Counted from the first letter of the stretch, positions 15,979 to 25,626 are shown. The stretch: 64,000 nucleotides of DNA from Roseiconus nitratireducens (GCF_008629675.1 NZ_VWOX01000012.1:124001-188000), one strand, 5' to 3'. Notes: generated by a model not told the origin, from the letters alone. A program made the numbers and translations.

Positions 15979-18795
15979 TCAGGGCAAGACTTCCACCGTG
16001 ATCGGATGCGAGGTCAAACCGCCCTCGACGCCCGCGGTCAGGAAGAAGGATCGTTTTCCCGGCACGGCGGTCTCGTCCGCGGTCAAAAAGAATTCTCGCT
16101 CGGTTGCATCGGCCAGAATCAGCAATCCGTTCAACCCGATGTTGTCCACGTACACGCCCTGGCTGGCATTCCGTCCGGAGAACTCTTTGCCGAACGACAC
16201 CTCGTTGTTGAATCCTTCCTTGCGGTCGATCGCGACGCGCGCCGAAACCGTCTGACCACGCGGGACCTGCAGCGTCCAGTTTTCATAAGTCCCGACCTCG
16301 CTTCCGAGCGGAACGATCCTGGGGACCACCGATGGGGTCGCAGGATCGAAGGCCAACTCGCCGACGGTACCGACATTGCGTTCAACTCGTTTTCCGTTGA
16401 TCATGGCCCAGGCTTTGACGCGTGGCTCGATCGTGTCATCCCAACCGGTCTCGTTCGGACCGGCCCAAATCATTCCCACCGCGTACGCTTGGCCTTCCTG
16501 GACGGTCACGGGAAAATTGCTGGACAAGCGATCGGGCAACCCTTCCAGTTCAAACGTCACCGGCCCCTGGTAGCCGTCGACGCGATCGACGGTGACCTTG
16601 CATTCACGTCCGGTTGCCGGACGCAGCGGCTTGCCGATCTTTTCAACGCGCGGCTCGAAACCGGGTTCGGCGGGACGAATCGCCAGCCGGTACCCATACT
16701 CCGCACCGCCTTCCCCACGGGTGTCGGTCACTCGCACGCGATACAAGCCGTCCTCCGGAGCGGTGAAGAGCAACCGACTGTCCTTGCCATGCTTCCGGAA
16801 CGGATCGTCGTCGTTCTCATAGGTGATGTCAAACACCGGCAACCCGTTGGCAAGCGGCGTCGCCCCGCGAGGCAACGGACGCACGATGTAGGCCGGTTCG
16901 CCCAACGCGTGCGTTGTCCCGCTGGTCCCGAAATAGGTCCAACGAGTCCCTTCACCCGGATAGACGTTGAACCCCGAATCGGGTCCGCGGGGATGCATCC
17001 ACAACCGACTGACTTCGCCGCCGGCGTACAGGTATTCGCTTAGTTTCATCTCCTGCCAATTGAAGATCCGAAAGTCTCCCACTTGCGTGCTGTCTTTGCC
17101 GCGGAACGTGAAATACGAATCACGGACCGCCTGCAAGCGGACGCGTGTCACCGGAACGCCGGCGGCATCGGTCACCGTCACGATCGGATCCAGACGACCG
17201 GAATCGACGTGATCGGCGTCGATGGCCCACACTTCGCCACGGTTGGCCGGCCAGCGATAGACGTCGACTTCGCCGGGTTCCGAGATCACACCCTCGATCA
17301 CCACGTGGCGCTCCACGTCCAACACCAGCGAAGAAGCGTTCTCTGACGTTGTCGCCCCGGCATCCTGATCCAAACTCTGTGGCAAGTTCGTGGCCATGGA
17401 TTGCCGCAGCTTCGTTTCGGTCAGCGACGCGGGATCGCCGAGATCCATGTACACGGTCCGCAGGTCCGACTCCGGAGCCGTCGTCCCCGTGTTTTCCAAC
17501 GTCGGGACGTCCCGCCGGACGACTTCACCGCTCATCAGCGACACCGTGACGGTTTTCCCATCCGGAGAAAACACGAGGTCGGTCGCCGATTCGCCCAGTG
17601 GTTCCAACGAAGCCACCGGCTGCCAGTCCGCTGTGCGGATAACTTTCAGATTGCCACTTTGCGCAATCGTGACCAACGCATCGCCGTTTGGAGAAATGGC
17701 GAAATTGACGATCGGCGTTTCATCGACAAAGCGTGTCGCGACCAGCGGGTTGATCCTTGCCCGGTCCACGGAAACCAGTCTCCAAACTCGCAGCCGGTTG
17801 TCCCCGCTGCCGGCAACCACAAAGCGACCGTCCGCGGTCACCGCAATCGACAACACCTCGCCTTCGGGTTGGCTGAGCGTGTCCAGTCGCTGCCCGTCGG
17901 CGACCCGCCAAACCTTCGCCGTTTCATCGGCGCACGCGCTGACCAGGATCTTGTCGTCCGGTGAAAACGCCAAGTCAAAGATCGCACCGTTGTGCCCTTT
18001 CAGCTCTCGCAGCGGTTCGCCCGTTGCCGCGTCCCAAAGAACGATGACCCGGTCGTATCCCGCCGTCGCGATCAAGGACCGATCGTGAGAGAACGTGGCC
18101 GCGTAAAGCGTGTCCCGGTGTCCGACCAATTCGCGCACCAGCTTTCCATCGCCGACTTCATAGATCGCCGCCCGGCCGTAGGCTCCGGTCAATCCAGATG
18201 CCGCCAGCAACTGCTTCGAATCGGGCGAGAACACGAGTGAATTGATTTTTCCCAGATCCGTGTCGGTGATCGTTGTCACCTCTTGGCCCGAACCCGAAAC
18301 TTCGATCTCTCCAAAACGTCCCCGCGCGGTCCACCGTCCGTCCGGCGAGATCGCGATCGCGGTGATCGGCGAACTGCCCTCAAAGGTCGGCTTGATTTTG
18401 GGAGTCCGAAGCTGGCGTTTGACCGGCAGATCACCCTCCGGCCCATTTGCCCCCTGCTCAATCCAAGCGGCCAGCGTTGCCAATTCCTGCTCATCCGGTC
18501 CTTCGGCATCGTCGGGTGGCATCACCGGATCCAGCTTCCCGCTGGCCATCAACAGCAAGCGACTGCTACCCGGGGTGCCCGGCGTGATGGCAGAACCCGA
18601 ATCGCCTCCCCGGATCAAACCGTCAAACGCGTCCATCACCAATCCGCCTTGGGCGTCATCGGTGTTGTGGCAGCCGACGCAGTACATCTCCAGGATCGGA
18701 TAAACGTCGCGGGCATAGTCGACTCGGTCGGCAGCGAAACCAGCGACCGATGAAAGCGTTGCCAGCAGGGAGAACAGCAGCAGACGAACAGCCAT
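15979..18795 (-). CDS. Exported planctomycete cytochrome c - WD40 repeat protein
   Basis: This 938-residue protein has an N-terminal signal peptide (MAVRLLLFSLLATLSSVAGFA). A PSCyt1-type cytochrome domain follows (YARDVYPILEMYCVGCHNTDDAQGGL) with one CxxCH haem-c site at about residue 39 and the usual VMPPDD segment. Next come about seven WD40 repeats (for example LVGHRDTLYAATFSHDRSLIATAGYDRVIVLWD) and a C-terminal region of roughly 450 residues that looks beta-rich, resembling bacterial pre-peptidase C-terminal (PPC) domains. It is likely periplasmic. Function is unknown; redox coupling to a binding scaffold is the usual guess. It converges with scpB, with only six bases between the two stops. 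Confidence 0.85.
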   Translation of the reverse strand: MAVRLLLFSLLATLSSVAGFAADRVDYARDVYPILEMYCVGCHNTDDAQGGLVMDAFDGLIRGGDSGSAITPGTPGSSRLLLMASGKLDPVMPPDDAEGPDEQELATLAAWIEQGANGPEGDLPVKRQLRTPKIKPTFEGSSPITAIAISPDGRWTARGRFGEIEVSGSGQEVTTITDTDLGKINSLVFSPDSKQLLAASGLTGAYGRAAIYEVGDGKLVRELVGHRDTLYAATFSHDRSLIATAGYDRVIVLWDAATGEPLRELKGHNGAIFDLAFSPDDKILVSACADETAKVWRVADGQRLDTLSQPEGEVLSIAVTADGRFVVAGSGDNRLRVWRLVSVDRARINPLVATRFVDETPIVNFAISPNGDALVTIAQSGNLKVIRTADWQPVASLEPLGESATDLVFSPDGKTVTVSLMSGEVVRRDVPTLENTGTTAPESDLRTVYMDLGDPASLTETKLRQSMATNLPQSLDQDAGATTSENASSLVLDVERHVVIEGVISEPGEVDVYRWPANRGEVWAIDADHVDSGRLDPIVTVTDAAGVPVTRVRLQAVRDSYFTFRGKDSTQVGDFRIFNWQEMKLSEYLYAGGEVSRLWMHPRGPDSGFNVYPGEGTRWTYFGTSGTTHALGEPAYIVRPLPRGATPLANGLPVFDITYENDDDPFRKHGKDSRLLFTAPEDGLYRVRVTDTRGEGGAEYGYRLAIRPAEPGFEPRVEKIGKPLRPATGRECKVTVDRVDGYQGPVTFELEGLPDRLSSNFPVTVQEGQAYAVGMIWAGPNETGWDDTIEPRVKAWAMINGKRVERNVGTVGELAFDPATPSVVPRIVPLGSEVGTYENWTLQVPRGQTVSARVAIDRKEGFNNEVSFGKEFSGRNASQGVYVDNIGLNGLLILADATEREFFLTADETAVPGKRSFFLTAGVEGGLTSHPITVEVLP

Positions 18796-18911
18796 GGACA
18801 GACCGGAAAGGCGGGTGGGGGGAGCGGCGGGAAGGACGGTTCAGTTTAACCCAGATCCCACCGGACCGTTGCGCCGGAAAATGTCAGGTGCCGCATTCTC
18901 GATCGCGGGTC

Positions 18912-19799
18912 TCAATCGGGACGCCGTCCGATCAGCTGATCGAATGCGGTTCGCAGGCGGCGGTAGATCGGCCCGGCCGTGCGCGTGGGTCCGGCGTCCA
19001 CCGAATTGGCGAACCACACGCCGCAACTGGTCCCGGTCAGCAACACTTCGGCGGCTTGTTTCAGCTGGTCCGGCGTGATCCGCGACTCGCGAAACGGAAC
19101 GTCCAGTTGCGCGGCCAATTCCCGCACCACCTGCAACGAAACGCCAGGCAGAATCTGGTCCGCCGGCGGGGAAATCAATGCGCCGCGATCGACGACCAGC
19201 ACGTTGCAGATCCCCGTCTCGGTGACGCTGCCGTCCTGATCGACCAGAATCCCCAACGCTCCTGGCACCGCCGCCGCGGCGGCGCTATCGGCCAGGTAGT
19301 AGTGCAATCGGCATCGCACCTTGATGTCGCGGGGCCAACATTGCGGCGACGGTTGTTGGACGGACGTCACGACGACCGGGCTGCCGTGTTCCATTCGATC
19401 CCGCATCGCGGCGGCGTTGATCGGGTACAGATCGGCAATCAGTGTCGGCTGGTCACCCCCAGTGATGCCCGGCGAAGCCAGCAGGAGTGCCCCGAAGGAC
19501 GGGTTCTGATCAACCCAGCCACGATTACGTCGAATCAATTCATCCAGCAACTCGCACAAGCGATCCTTACTCGGCAATCCCTGAATGTTCAATGCCGTGA
19601 TCGTGCGCTGCCAGCGCTGCAGATGCCGGTCGCGCTGGAACAGGGTTGCACCATAGGCGCGGATGCGTTCGACGGCCGTGGCCGACTGGGTGACGGCCGC
19701 ATCCTGAATCGACAGCGACAACTGATCTGAAGGCCGCCAGGATCCGCTATGCCAGGCCCAACGCGACGAACCGTCGGCACCGGTGTCGTCGGAATTCAA
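18912..19799 (-). CDS. Class IV aminotransferase (PabC / branched-chain aminotransferase-like)
   Basis: This 295-residue PLP enzyme belongs to the fold-type IV group, which includes 4-amino-4-deoxychorismate lyase and branched-chain aminotransferase. The candidate PLP lysine is in RDIKVRCRLHYYLAD. The downstream signature GSVTETGICNVLVVDRGALISPPADQILPGV matches the conserved E-x-(S/T)-x-xN region. The reaction cannot be decided from sequence; a folate-related lyase or a transaminase are both possible. The apparent start is a TTG at 19799 with GGAG seven bases upstream, one base after the stop of the upstream hydrolase gene, so translation is probably coupled. Confidence 0.83.
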   Translation of the reverse strand: MNSDDTGADGSSRWAWHSGSWRPSDQLSLSIQDAAVTQSATAVERIRAYGATLFQRDRHLQRWQRTITALNIQGLPSKDRLCELLDELIRRNRGWVDQNPSFGALLLASPGITGGDQPTLIADLYPINAAAMRDRMEHGSPVVVTSVQQPSPQCWPRDIKVRCRLHYYLADSAAAAAVPGALGILVDQDGSVTETGICNVLVVDRGALISPPADQILPGVSLQVVRELAAQLDVPFRESRITPDQLKQAAEVLLTGTSCGVWFANSVDAGPTRTAGPIYRRLRTAFDQLIGRRPD

Positions 19800-19800
19800 T

Positions 19801-21048
19801 TCAGAACTCCATCGGTTCGGTCGCTTGAATCATCTGGGCGAAATCCAGCCCGGCGCGACATCGGCTGTTGTAGTAATCCAATTCGACGTGACGGATCCGA
19901 ACGCTGGGGGAACAATCGCGGGATTTGACCGGCAACCGACTGCCATCGAACCGCGGGGCAAACGTGGTCGGTCCGGAAAAACCCAAGGCGGTCTCGTGGC
20001 GGATTTTTTCCACCAGCCAATACCGCTTCAGAACCGCATCCCGTCGATTGTACATCAGCACCATTTTGGCCATGTTCTGGGTGGCCAGCCGATGCTTTCC
20101 GCACTGCGACAACCAGCCCGATCCAAGCGCCGGGGCGACCAGTCCCAACCGGACTTCGGCACCGGTGATCGTGGGCTGGGGAAGCTTGCGTCCGCCCAGA
20201 TGACCGCCAGCGAGCGCATGCAGCGCGCCGGTCGCGACGCGTCCGCCAAAGCTGTAGCCGATCATCGCCACCGGCAAGGAAGCCGTGATGTGACGGCGCA
20301 AAAACCACGCCAGGTACAGCCCTTGGGCGTCGCAGCGATCCGCTTTCTCACGAAAGTCTCGCAGCCCCAAGCCTTCTCGCGCGCTCGGCCAGCTGAAAAT
20401 CACCCAGTCCACCGGGCCGCCCTGACGACAGGCCCGCACGCGACGGCGGACGCTGTTGCCGCGCTCGATCGATTCGTCAAACTCAATTCGGTTGCCGTGA
20501 ACGTAGATGACGACCGTCCGCTCGGGGGTCAGCATCGATTCGTAGGTCGCCAGATCGATCGCTTGGAAGCGGTTGCATTCCATCTTCCAAATTCGAAACG
20601 CGGGATTCTCCAGCGAGGCACAACACGCGTCGTGAGCCAGATGATGTGTGGAGATGAGAAAGACGCGATCGGGTAGACACGCCAACTCGCCGGTCGCGGT
20701 GTCCACGGTCGCGGTGTCCACGCTGCCGGTGTCCATGGCCTCAATGTCCATGGTATCGGTCGGCAGGACCGCAATGTCGGCCCCCGAGATCACGGGTTCG
20801 CTGGCGGCCAGGACCGAACTCTGCGGACGTTCCAGCAAAGCCACCTGTTCGGTGGCCGCAGAATTCTCTTCCGGTACATCCTCCGCGGATGCGGCTCGGG
20901 AATTCGATTCCTTCTCCACCGCCCCGACCGCCGCGGATTCCACGGCGTTTGCGAAGCGCATCCCGGCATCATCGACCAGCGGCACACAGAAACCCGTGGC
21001 GAACAGGATCGTTAGCAGGATTCGCAGCGATGGAAACATCCGCGTCAT
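19801..21048 (-). CDS. Exported alpha/beta-hydrolase-like protein
   Basis: This 415-residue protein has a signal peptide (MFPSLRILLTILFATGFCVP). A low-complexity region to about residue 125 includes the repeat MDTGSVDTATVDTATG. A hydrolase-like domain follows: VVIYVHGNRIEF (oxyanion-type motif), DWVIFSWPS, and nucleophile elbow GYSFGGR at about residue 255. The VHGN...FSWPS pattern resembles the DUF900/lipase-like group. Catalytic Asp and His cannot be assigned with confidence. It precedes the class IV aminotransferase with almost no spacing. Start ATG 21048 fits the signal peptide better than the longer frame up to 21102. Confidence 0.72.
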   Translation of the reverse strand: MTRMFPSLRILLTILFATGFCVPLVDDAGMRFANAVESAAVGAVEKESNSRAASAEDVPEENSAATEQVALLERPQSSVLAASEPVISGADIAVLPTDTMDIEAMDTGSVDTATVDTATGELACLPDRVFLISTHHLAHDACCASLENPAFRIWKMECNRFQAIDLATYESMLTPERTVVIYVHGNRIEFDESIERGNSVRRRVRACRQGGPVDWVIFSWPSAREGLGLRDFREKADRCDAQGLYLAWFLRRHITASLPVAMIGYSFGGRVATGALHALAGGHLGGRKLPQPTITGAEVRLGLVAPALGSGWLSQCGKHRLATQNMAKMVLMYNRRDAVLKRYWLVEKIRHETALGFSGPTTFAPRFDGSRLPVKSRDCSPSVRIRHVELDYYNSRCRAGLDFAQMIQATEPMEF

Positions 21049-21222
21049 ACGGCAGCCCAAGGAAGCTCGCAAGAATTCAAAGTCAGTGTTGAGGACCGGC
21101 AACGAATTGTTGCTGAAAAAAAACGATGTTGCGTTTGCACATCATTCACTGCGTCCTAGTTTTGTTTGGTTCTCAAGCCGAGACCACCGAATACGCTCAC
21201 TTTGCAAGTCGTGGAATCTCCA

Positions 21223-21744
21223 ATGAACAATCGTATGATGACGGTCCTGATGGCTGCTCTGCTCGTATCAGCGAGCACCGGCTGCACATCGATGAAGAAC
21301 TTCCTGTTCGGACGGGGTGCCCGTTGCGGACTGTGCAACCGAGTCTCCCTGCCGACGGCGCCTTTCTTGCCGCGGGCCGCCCCCGCCCCGCCGACCTGCA
21401 ACACGCCGACCTACGTCCAACCGAATTACGGCGGGCCGCAAACCGGTTGCGGGTGCAGCCCGGCTCCCTGCAATAACTCCTGCAACACCGGATCCGGATA
21501 CGGCCCCGCACCGACGAACAACTGTTACCGCAACGATCCCTATCAAGGCGGCGTGTGCGGATCAGGCACGGTCATGGAAGGCCAACCGATCTACGGCGAG
21601 AATTGGCAACCGGCTCCGACGACGCCGGAAGGTTATCGGGCCAATTACGGCGACCCCTATGATACCGGATACAAAGTGGATTCCGACGGCGCACGCATTC
21701 TGCACGAAGAACCGCTGCCGCCGGGCGCCATGAACGTCAACTGA
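21223..21744 (+). CDS. Cysteine-rich small lipoprotein of unknown function
   Basis: This 173-residue protein starts with a lipoprotein signal (MMTVLMAALLVSASTGC), so it should be lipid-anchored outside the cytoplasm. The mature part is rich in Pro, Gly, Asn, Tyr and Cys: nine further cysteines, including CGLC, CGC and CNNSC, all in the first two thirds. The C-terminal third lacks Cys and ends EEPLPPGAMNVN. The composition suggests a disulfide-linked or cell-wall-associated surface protein. Planctomycete walls contain Cys-rich proteins, but no specific family was recognised. A strong stem-loop lies 66 bases after its stop. Confidence 0.75.
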   Translation: MNNRMMTVLMAALLVSASTGCTSMKNFLFGRGARCGLCNRVSLPTAPFLPRAAPAPPTCNTPTYVQPNYGGPQTGCGCSPAPCNNSCNTGSGYGPAPTNNCYRNDPYQGGVCGSGTVMEGQPIYGENWQPAPTTPEGYRANYGDPYDTGYKVDSDGARILHEEPLPPGAMNVN

Positions 21745-22413
21745 GCGACCAAGCGGCCGGGACCCTCGGTCCGCGGGACCGCAACCTTCCACGAATTCGG
21801 TCAGCACACTGGCTGCCAGACGACGCGCACCGGATGCGCTTCGTCTGGCAGCCATCCTCGGTTTCCCGACACTGCCCCCAAGCACGCGTTTTCTTCCCTG
21901 ACGCGCCGGCAGAATCGCATGTCAGTGAGAATCGCGGTAATCTTGCTTGACTGCAGTCACGAAGTGACGACAACTCCGTGCCGTCGGCGTGAGCCGACGG
22001 AAACGCCCATCCAAACATCCCCAGCCGCGAAGCGGCGACAGCAACGCCGCCACCGAAAAGAGGGCCCCCCTCCCCTCGCCGACGCTCGACCGTGCTTGAA
22101 AAAGTGCATGAAATCAAAATGTACGGCCTCCTTGCGGTACCGCGGAATTAGACGCGAATGCCCTCGAAACACGTAACGCGCGAAGCGCGAGCGTCTAGGA
22201 GGGTGAATCGACACCGTCGTCATCTATAATGTGAGTTGGTCAGTGGCCTATTCGCAGCTCCCGGTTCGCGTCGGCACCTGCTTCCGGCCGCCATGCCATC
22301 GATCGCTGTTTCGAACCCCAATTCCCCTCTCGGTCGCCTTGCCAATCTCCGCCCCAGCTAGCCAAAAACCTCGCCAAATCTCTCCCGCTTCGTCTCCTGT
22401 GCCGGCGGTGTCG
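21745..22413. repeat. Non-coding spacer with a family A palindromic repeat unit
   Basis: Apart from the stem-loop at 21811-21853, this spacer holds one family A unit at about 21955-22045. Its parts, in order, are GTCACGAAGTGAC (5-bp stem), CCGTCGGCGTGAGCCGACGG at 21981-22000 (8-bp stem, 4-base loop) and AGCCGCGAAGCGGCGACAGC at 22023-22042. A further inverted sequence ACGCGCGAAGCGCG lies near 22171. The frame of the following gene stays open from 22231, but the segment before 22414 has no protein character. Confidence 0.7.
21811..21853 (+). terminator. Long perfect stem-loop downstream of the lipoprotein gene
   Basis: The arms GGCTGCCAGACGA and TCGTCTGGCAGCC are perfectly complementary over 13 bp. 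An inner GCGCA/TGCGC stem of 5 bp caps a CCGGA loop, with one C/T mismatch between the two stems. No T-run follows, so it is not a textbook intrinsic terminator. It could stop transcription with Rho, protect the 3' end of the lipoprotein mRNA, or be a mobile palindrome. Confidence 0.6.
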
Positions 22414-23364
22414 ATGCGACGCCGTGGATTCCTGAAACAGGGCCTGGCGGCCAGCCTGAGCGCCACCGCGGCGCTGACGACCCGCGCGGCGTCGGCAGAG
22501 GTGCTGACGTACGAACCGCAACCGGTGACCCATTGGCGAATCGGGCTGGTCCTGAAAACTCCGGTGACTTGCACCAACGTCTTGGCCACGTTTCCGGTGC
22601 CGACGGATTGGCCGGAGCAGAAGGTCACGGTGCGAAACCAGACGGTGGATCCGAAAATCAGTCGCTGGCAGGTCCGCGATCTGGGCGGCGGGACCAAGCA
22701 GGTCGTGCTGCAAGCCCAACGCATCCCAGCCGGATCGGAAACCGAAATGCTGTTCGAGGTCGACATCGAACGCGCCCGGATTTTGCCCCCCGAATCCACC
22801 GATCAGTTCGTGATCCCGCCCCGGATCTCGCGCGACCTGCGGCTGTACACCGGCAATAGCCCCTTCATCGATGCGTCGCACCGAGCGATCCGCACGGCGG
22901 CCGCCGAGATCCAGGAACGCCCGGCGGCCACCGCCTGGGAGCGTGTCGAACAAATCTACGATTTCGTCCGAGACAAAGTCGAATACGTCGAAGGCGATTT
23001 AAAAAACGCGTCCCAGGCGTTGGAGGATGGCAAAGGGGACTGCGAAGAAATGACCAGTTTGTTCGTCGCGTTGTGCCGCAACCTGGACATTCCGGCTCGT
23101 GTGGTCTGGATCCCGGACCACTGTTACCCGGAGTTCTATCTGGAAGACGGCGAAGGAAACGGCACCTGGTTTCCCTGCCAGGCCGCCGGCACGCGACAAT
23201 TCGGACGAATGGACGAAACGCGTCCGGTGTTGCAAAAGGGCGATCGGTTCAAGATCCCGGAGAAACGTCAAACCGTCCGCTACGTCTCCGAATTCTTCCA
23301 GTGCGATCGGCGCGGCAGCGGGACGCCGGAACCGACCTTCGTCCGCGAAAGTTTCGACGTCTGA
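22414..23364 (+). CDS. Tat-exported transglutaminase-like protein
   Basis: This 316-residue protein begins with a twin-arginine signal (MRRRGFLKQGLAASLSATAAL...ASA). The C-terminal half is a transglutaminase-like cysteine protease fold: IYDFVRDKVEYVEGDLKNASQALEDGKGDCEEMTSLFVALCRNLDIPARVV. The candidate nucleophile is the Cys of GDCEEM. The downstream WIPDHCYPEFYLEDG should supply His and Asp. Role is probably peptide hydrolysis or crosslinking outside the cytoplasm. The start at ATG 22414 is chosen because the Tat signal follows directly; the open frame extends to 22231 without protein character. Confidence 0.82.
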   Translation: MRRRGFLKQGLAASLSATAALTTRAASAEVLTYEPQPVTHWRIGLVLKTPVTCTNVLATFPVPTDWPEQKVTVRNQTVDPKISRWQVRDLGGGTKQVVLQAQRIPAGSETEMLFEVDIERARILPPESTDQFVIPPRISRDLRLYTGNSPFIDASHRAIRTAAAEIQERPAATAWERVEQIYDFVRDKVEYVEGDLKNASQALEDGKGDCEEMTSLFVALCRNLDIPARVVWIPDHCYPEFYLEDGEGNGTWFPCQAAGTRQFGRMDETRPVLQKGDRFKIPEKRQTVRYVSEFFQCDRRGSGTPEPTFVRESFDV

Positions 23365-23540
23365 CCAGGCCGACGCTGTGACGCGCCGACTCGATCTGGA
23401 CTTTCGCTCCCGGGACGTTTTTTCGACGACGCCTCGCTAGGCGACGCCGTCAGAGAGCGTAAACTGGTCGCCCTCTTGTTCTCCGATCGCGCGATCCGCG
23501 CGCCGGCGTTCTGTTGCCAGACATCCCGATGGAGCCGACG

Positions 23541-25136
23541 ATGTTCGATTTGGCCGATTACAAAATCGATGTGACCAACGTCTTCCGCAACGCCTCGCCG
23601 GCAACGCTGGTAGAAGAATCGCTCCGCTACGAGAAAGGGGCCACACTGGCCGACACGGGCGCCTTGATCGCCTACTCGGGCGACAAGACCGGGCGGTCAC
23701 CCAAGGACAAACGCGTGGTCCGACACGCCGATTCGGCCGACGACGTCTGGTGGGGTCCGATCAACATCGGTTTGGACGAAACGGCATTCTTTGTCAATCG
23801 CGAACGCGCCATCGATTACCTGAACACCCGCGAGCGGTTGTACGTGGTCGATGCGTTCGCCGGTTGGGATCCGGATTACCGATTGAAGGTCCGGGTGATT
23901 TGCGCTCGGCCCTATCACGCGTTGTTCATGCACAACATGTTGATCCGACCGACGAACGAAGAGCTGCAGGATTTTGGTGAACCGGACTGTGTGATTCTGA
24001 ATGCCGGAGCCTTTCCGGCCAACCGATACACCACCGGGATGACGTCAAAAACCAGCGTCGACCTGAGCCTAGAACGCCGCGAAGTAGTCATTCTGGGCAC
24101 GCAGTACGCCGGCGAAATGAAGAAGGCGGTGTTCACGCTGATGAACTACCTGATGCCCCGTCAGGAAGTCCTGCCGATGCACTGTTCGGCCACGGCCGCC
24201 CGCGACAGCGAGCGATCGTCGATTCTGTTTGGGCTTTCCGGCACCGGCAAGACGACCCTCTCGGCCGACCCCCAACGAGAACTGATCGGCGACGACGAAC
24301 ATTGTTGGACCGACCAGGGGATCTTCAACATCGAAGGCGGCTGCTACGCGAAAGCGATTTACCTGACCGCCGAAGCGGAACCCCAAATCTTTGACGCCCT
24401 GCGGTACGGTGCGGTTTTGGAAAACGTGGTGTACGACAAAGCCGATCACCATGTCGACTTTGACGACAGCAGCATCACGGAGAACACGCGCGGTGCCTAT
24501 CCGATCAATTACATTCCCAACGCACGCATTCCCTGCACGGCGGGGCACCCCAGCGATGTCATTTTTCTGACTTGCGACGCGTTCGGCGTGCTGCCACCGG
24601 TCAGTCGGTTGACGCGGGAACAGGCCGAATACCACTTCATCAGCGGCTACACCGCGAAGGTCGCCGGAACCGAGGTGGGCGTCACCGAACCGGAAGCCAC
24701 GTTTTCGCCGTGCTTTGGCGGTCCCTTTCTGGTCTGGCATCCGGGCAAGTACGCTCAATTGCTTTCCAAACGCATCACCGACCATCACGCCAACGTGTGG
24801 CTGATCAACACCGGATGGATCGGCGGAGCCTACGGTGAAGGTCACCGGATCGAACTGAAACACACCCGCACCATCCTGGATGCGATCCACTCCGGGACAC
24901 TCGCCGACGCCCCGCTGGAGCAGGAAGCCTGGTTCGGTTTGTCGGTGGTCACCGCCTGTCCCGGGGTCCCTGACAAAATCTTGGTCCCGCGGAACACCTG
25001 GAAGGACCCCGCGGCCTACGACGCCACGGCGCGAAAGCTGGCCACTCTCTTCCACGACAACTTCAAGAACTTTGCCGACGGCGTCACCAAGGCCGTCCTG
25101 GCAGCCGGACCGGCGGCGCAGGGATCTGGCGTCTGA
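23541..25136 (+). CDS. pckA: Phosphoenolpyruvate carboxykinase (ATP)
   Basis: This 531-residue enzyme converts oxaloacetate and ATP to PEP, CO2 and ADP, the entry to gluconeogenesis. It shows the family motifs TGRSPKDKRVV, the kinase-1a P-loop GLSGTGKTT (about residue 239), the metal-binding IGDDEHCW and RYGAVLENVVYD. Length is close to E. coli PckA (540). I chose ATG 23541 because GGAG sits six bases before it; ATG 23529 gives four more residues and is possible. It stands alone between repeat-rich gaps. Confidence 0.96.
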   Translation: MFDLADYKIDVTNVFRNASPATLVEESLRYEKGATLADTGALIAYSGDKTGRSPKDKRVVRHADSADDVWWGPINIGLDETAFFVNRERAIDYLNTRERLYVVDAFAGWDPDYRLKVRVICARPYHALFMHNMLIRPTNEELQDFGEPDCVILNAGAFPANRYTTGMTSKTSVDLSLERREVVILGTQYAGEMKKAVFTLMNYLMPRQEVLPMHCSATAARDSERSSILFGLSGTGKTTLSADPQRELIGDDEHCWTDQGIFNIEGGCYAKAIYLTAEAEPQIFDALRYGAVLENVVYDKADHHVDFDDSSITENTRGAYPINYIPNARIPCTAGHPSDVIFLTCDAFGVLPPVSRLTREQAEYHFISGYTAKVAGTEVGVTEPEATFSPCFGGPFLVWHPGKYAQLLSKRITDHHANVWLINTGWIGGAYGEGHRIELKHTRTILDAIHSGTLADAPLEQEAWFGLSVVTACPGVPDKILVPRNTWKDPAAYDATARKLATLFHDNFKNFADGVTKAVLAAGPAAQGSGV

Positions 25137-25626
25137 TCAGGTCTCGCAAAGCGACATTTCCCCTCCGGCCAGAAAGCGACGAGTCTCTCCTACCTTGGCT
25201 GCGCAATTCTGCGTTAGCCACTCGGCGTTAGCCGTGGGTTTTCTCGCCTCAATCGGCGGCTAGCGCCTTGCCGCTCCTTGCACTGCCAATCACGGTGTTT
25301 TTGAATCTAAGTGGCGTTGTCCCGCTTGCCGCGAAGCAGCCACAGCAACAGCATCGCCGATCTTCGCCCCCAGTCACGAAGTGACGACAGCCTCCCTGCC
25401 GTCGGCGCAAGCCGACGGTTACCGCCTGCCAATTCCGCCAGCCGCGAAGCGGCGACAGCAATCCGGAGCACGGCCACCCCAGCAACACCGGCAACCCAGC
25501 AAACGTCTTTCCGTCACCCACCCAGCTGCCGGCTCCAGACCGATCCGACTTGACGCCTCCCCCCGGATTTTGCTCCAAGCACCCTGTCGGCTGGCCCCAG
25601 GTGTCCTCAAACAAACAGGAAACGAC
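25137..25626. repeat. Non-coding spacer with an 82-base family C repeat and a family A unit
   Basis: At about 25241-25322 lies a segment closely matched by 57473-57554, including the shared run AATCACGGTGTTTTTGA (family C). At about 25371-25461 lies a complete family A unit, with CCGTCGGCGCAAGCCGACGG at 25399-25418 and GCCGCGAAGCGGC just after 25440. The reading frame of the following gene runs through this repeat, but the real start is the later GTG at 25627. No gene is seen here. Confidence 0.7.

Noticed and set aside
22231..22413. N-terminal extension of the transglutaminase gene
   Set aside because: The open frame precedes a perfect Tat signal and lacks protein character; ATG 22414 is the better start.
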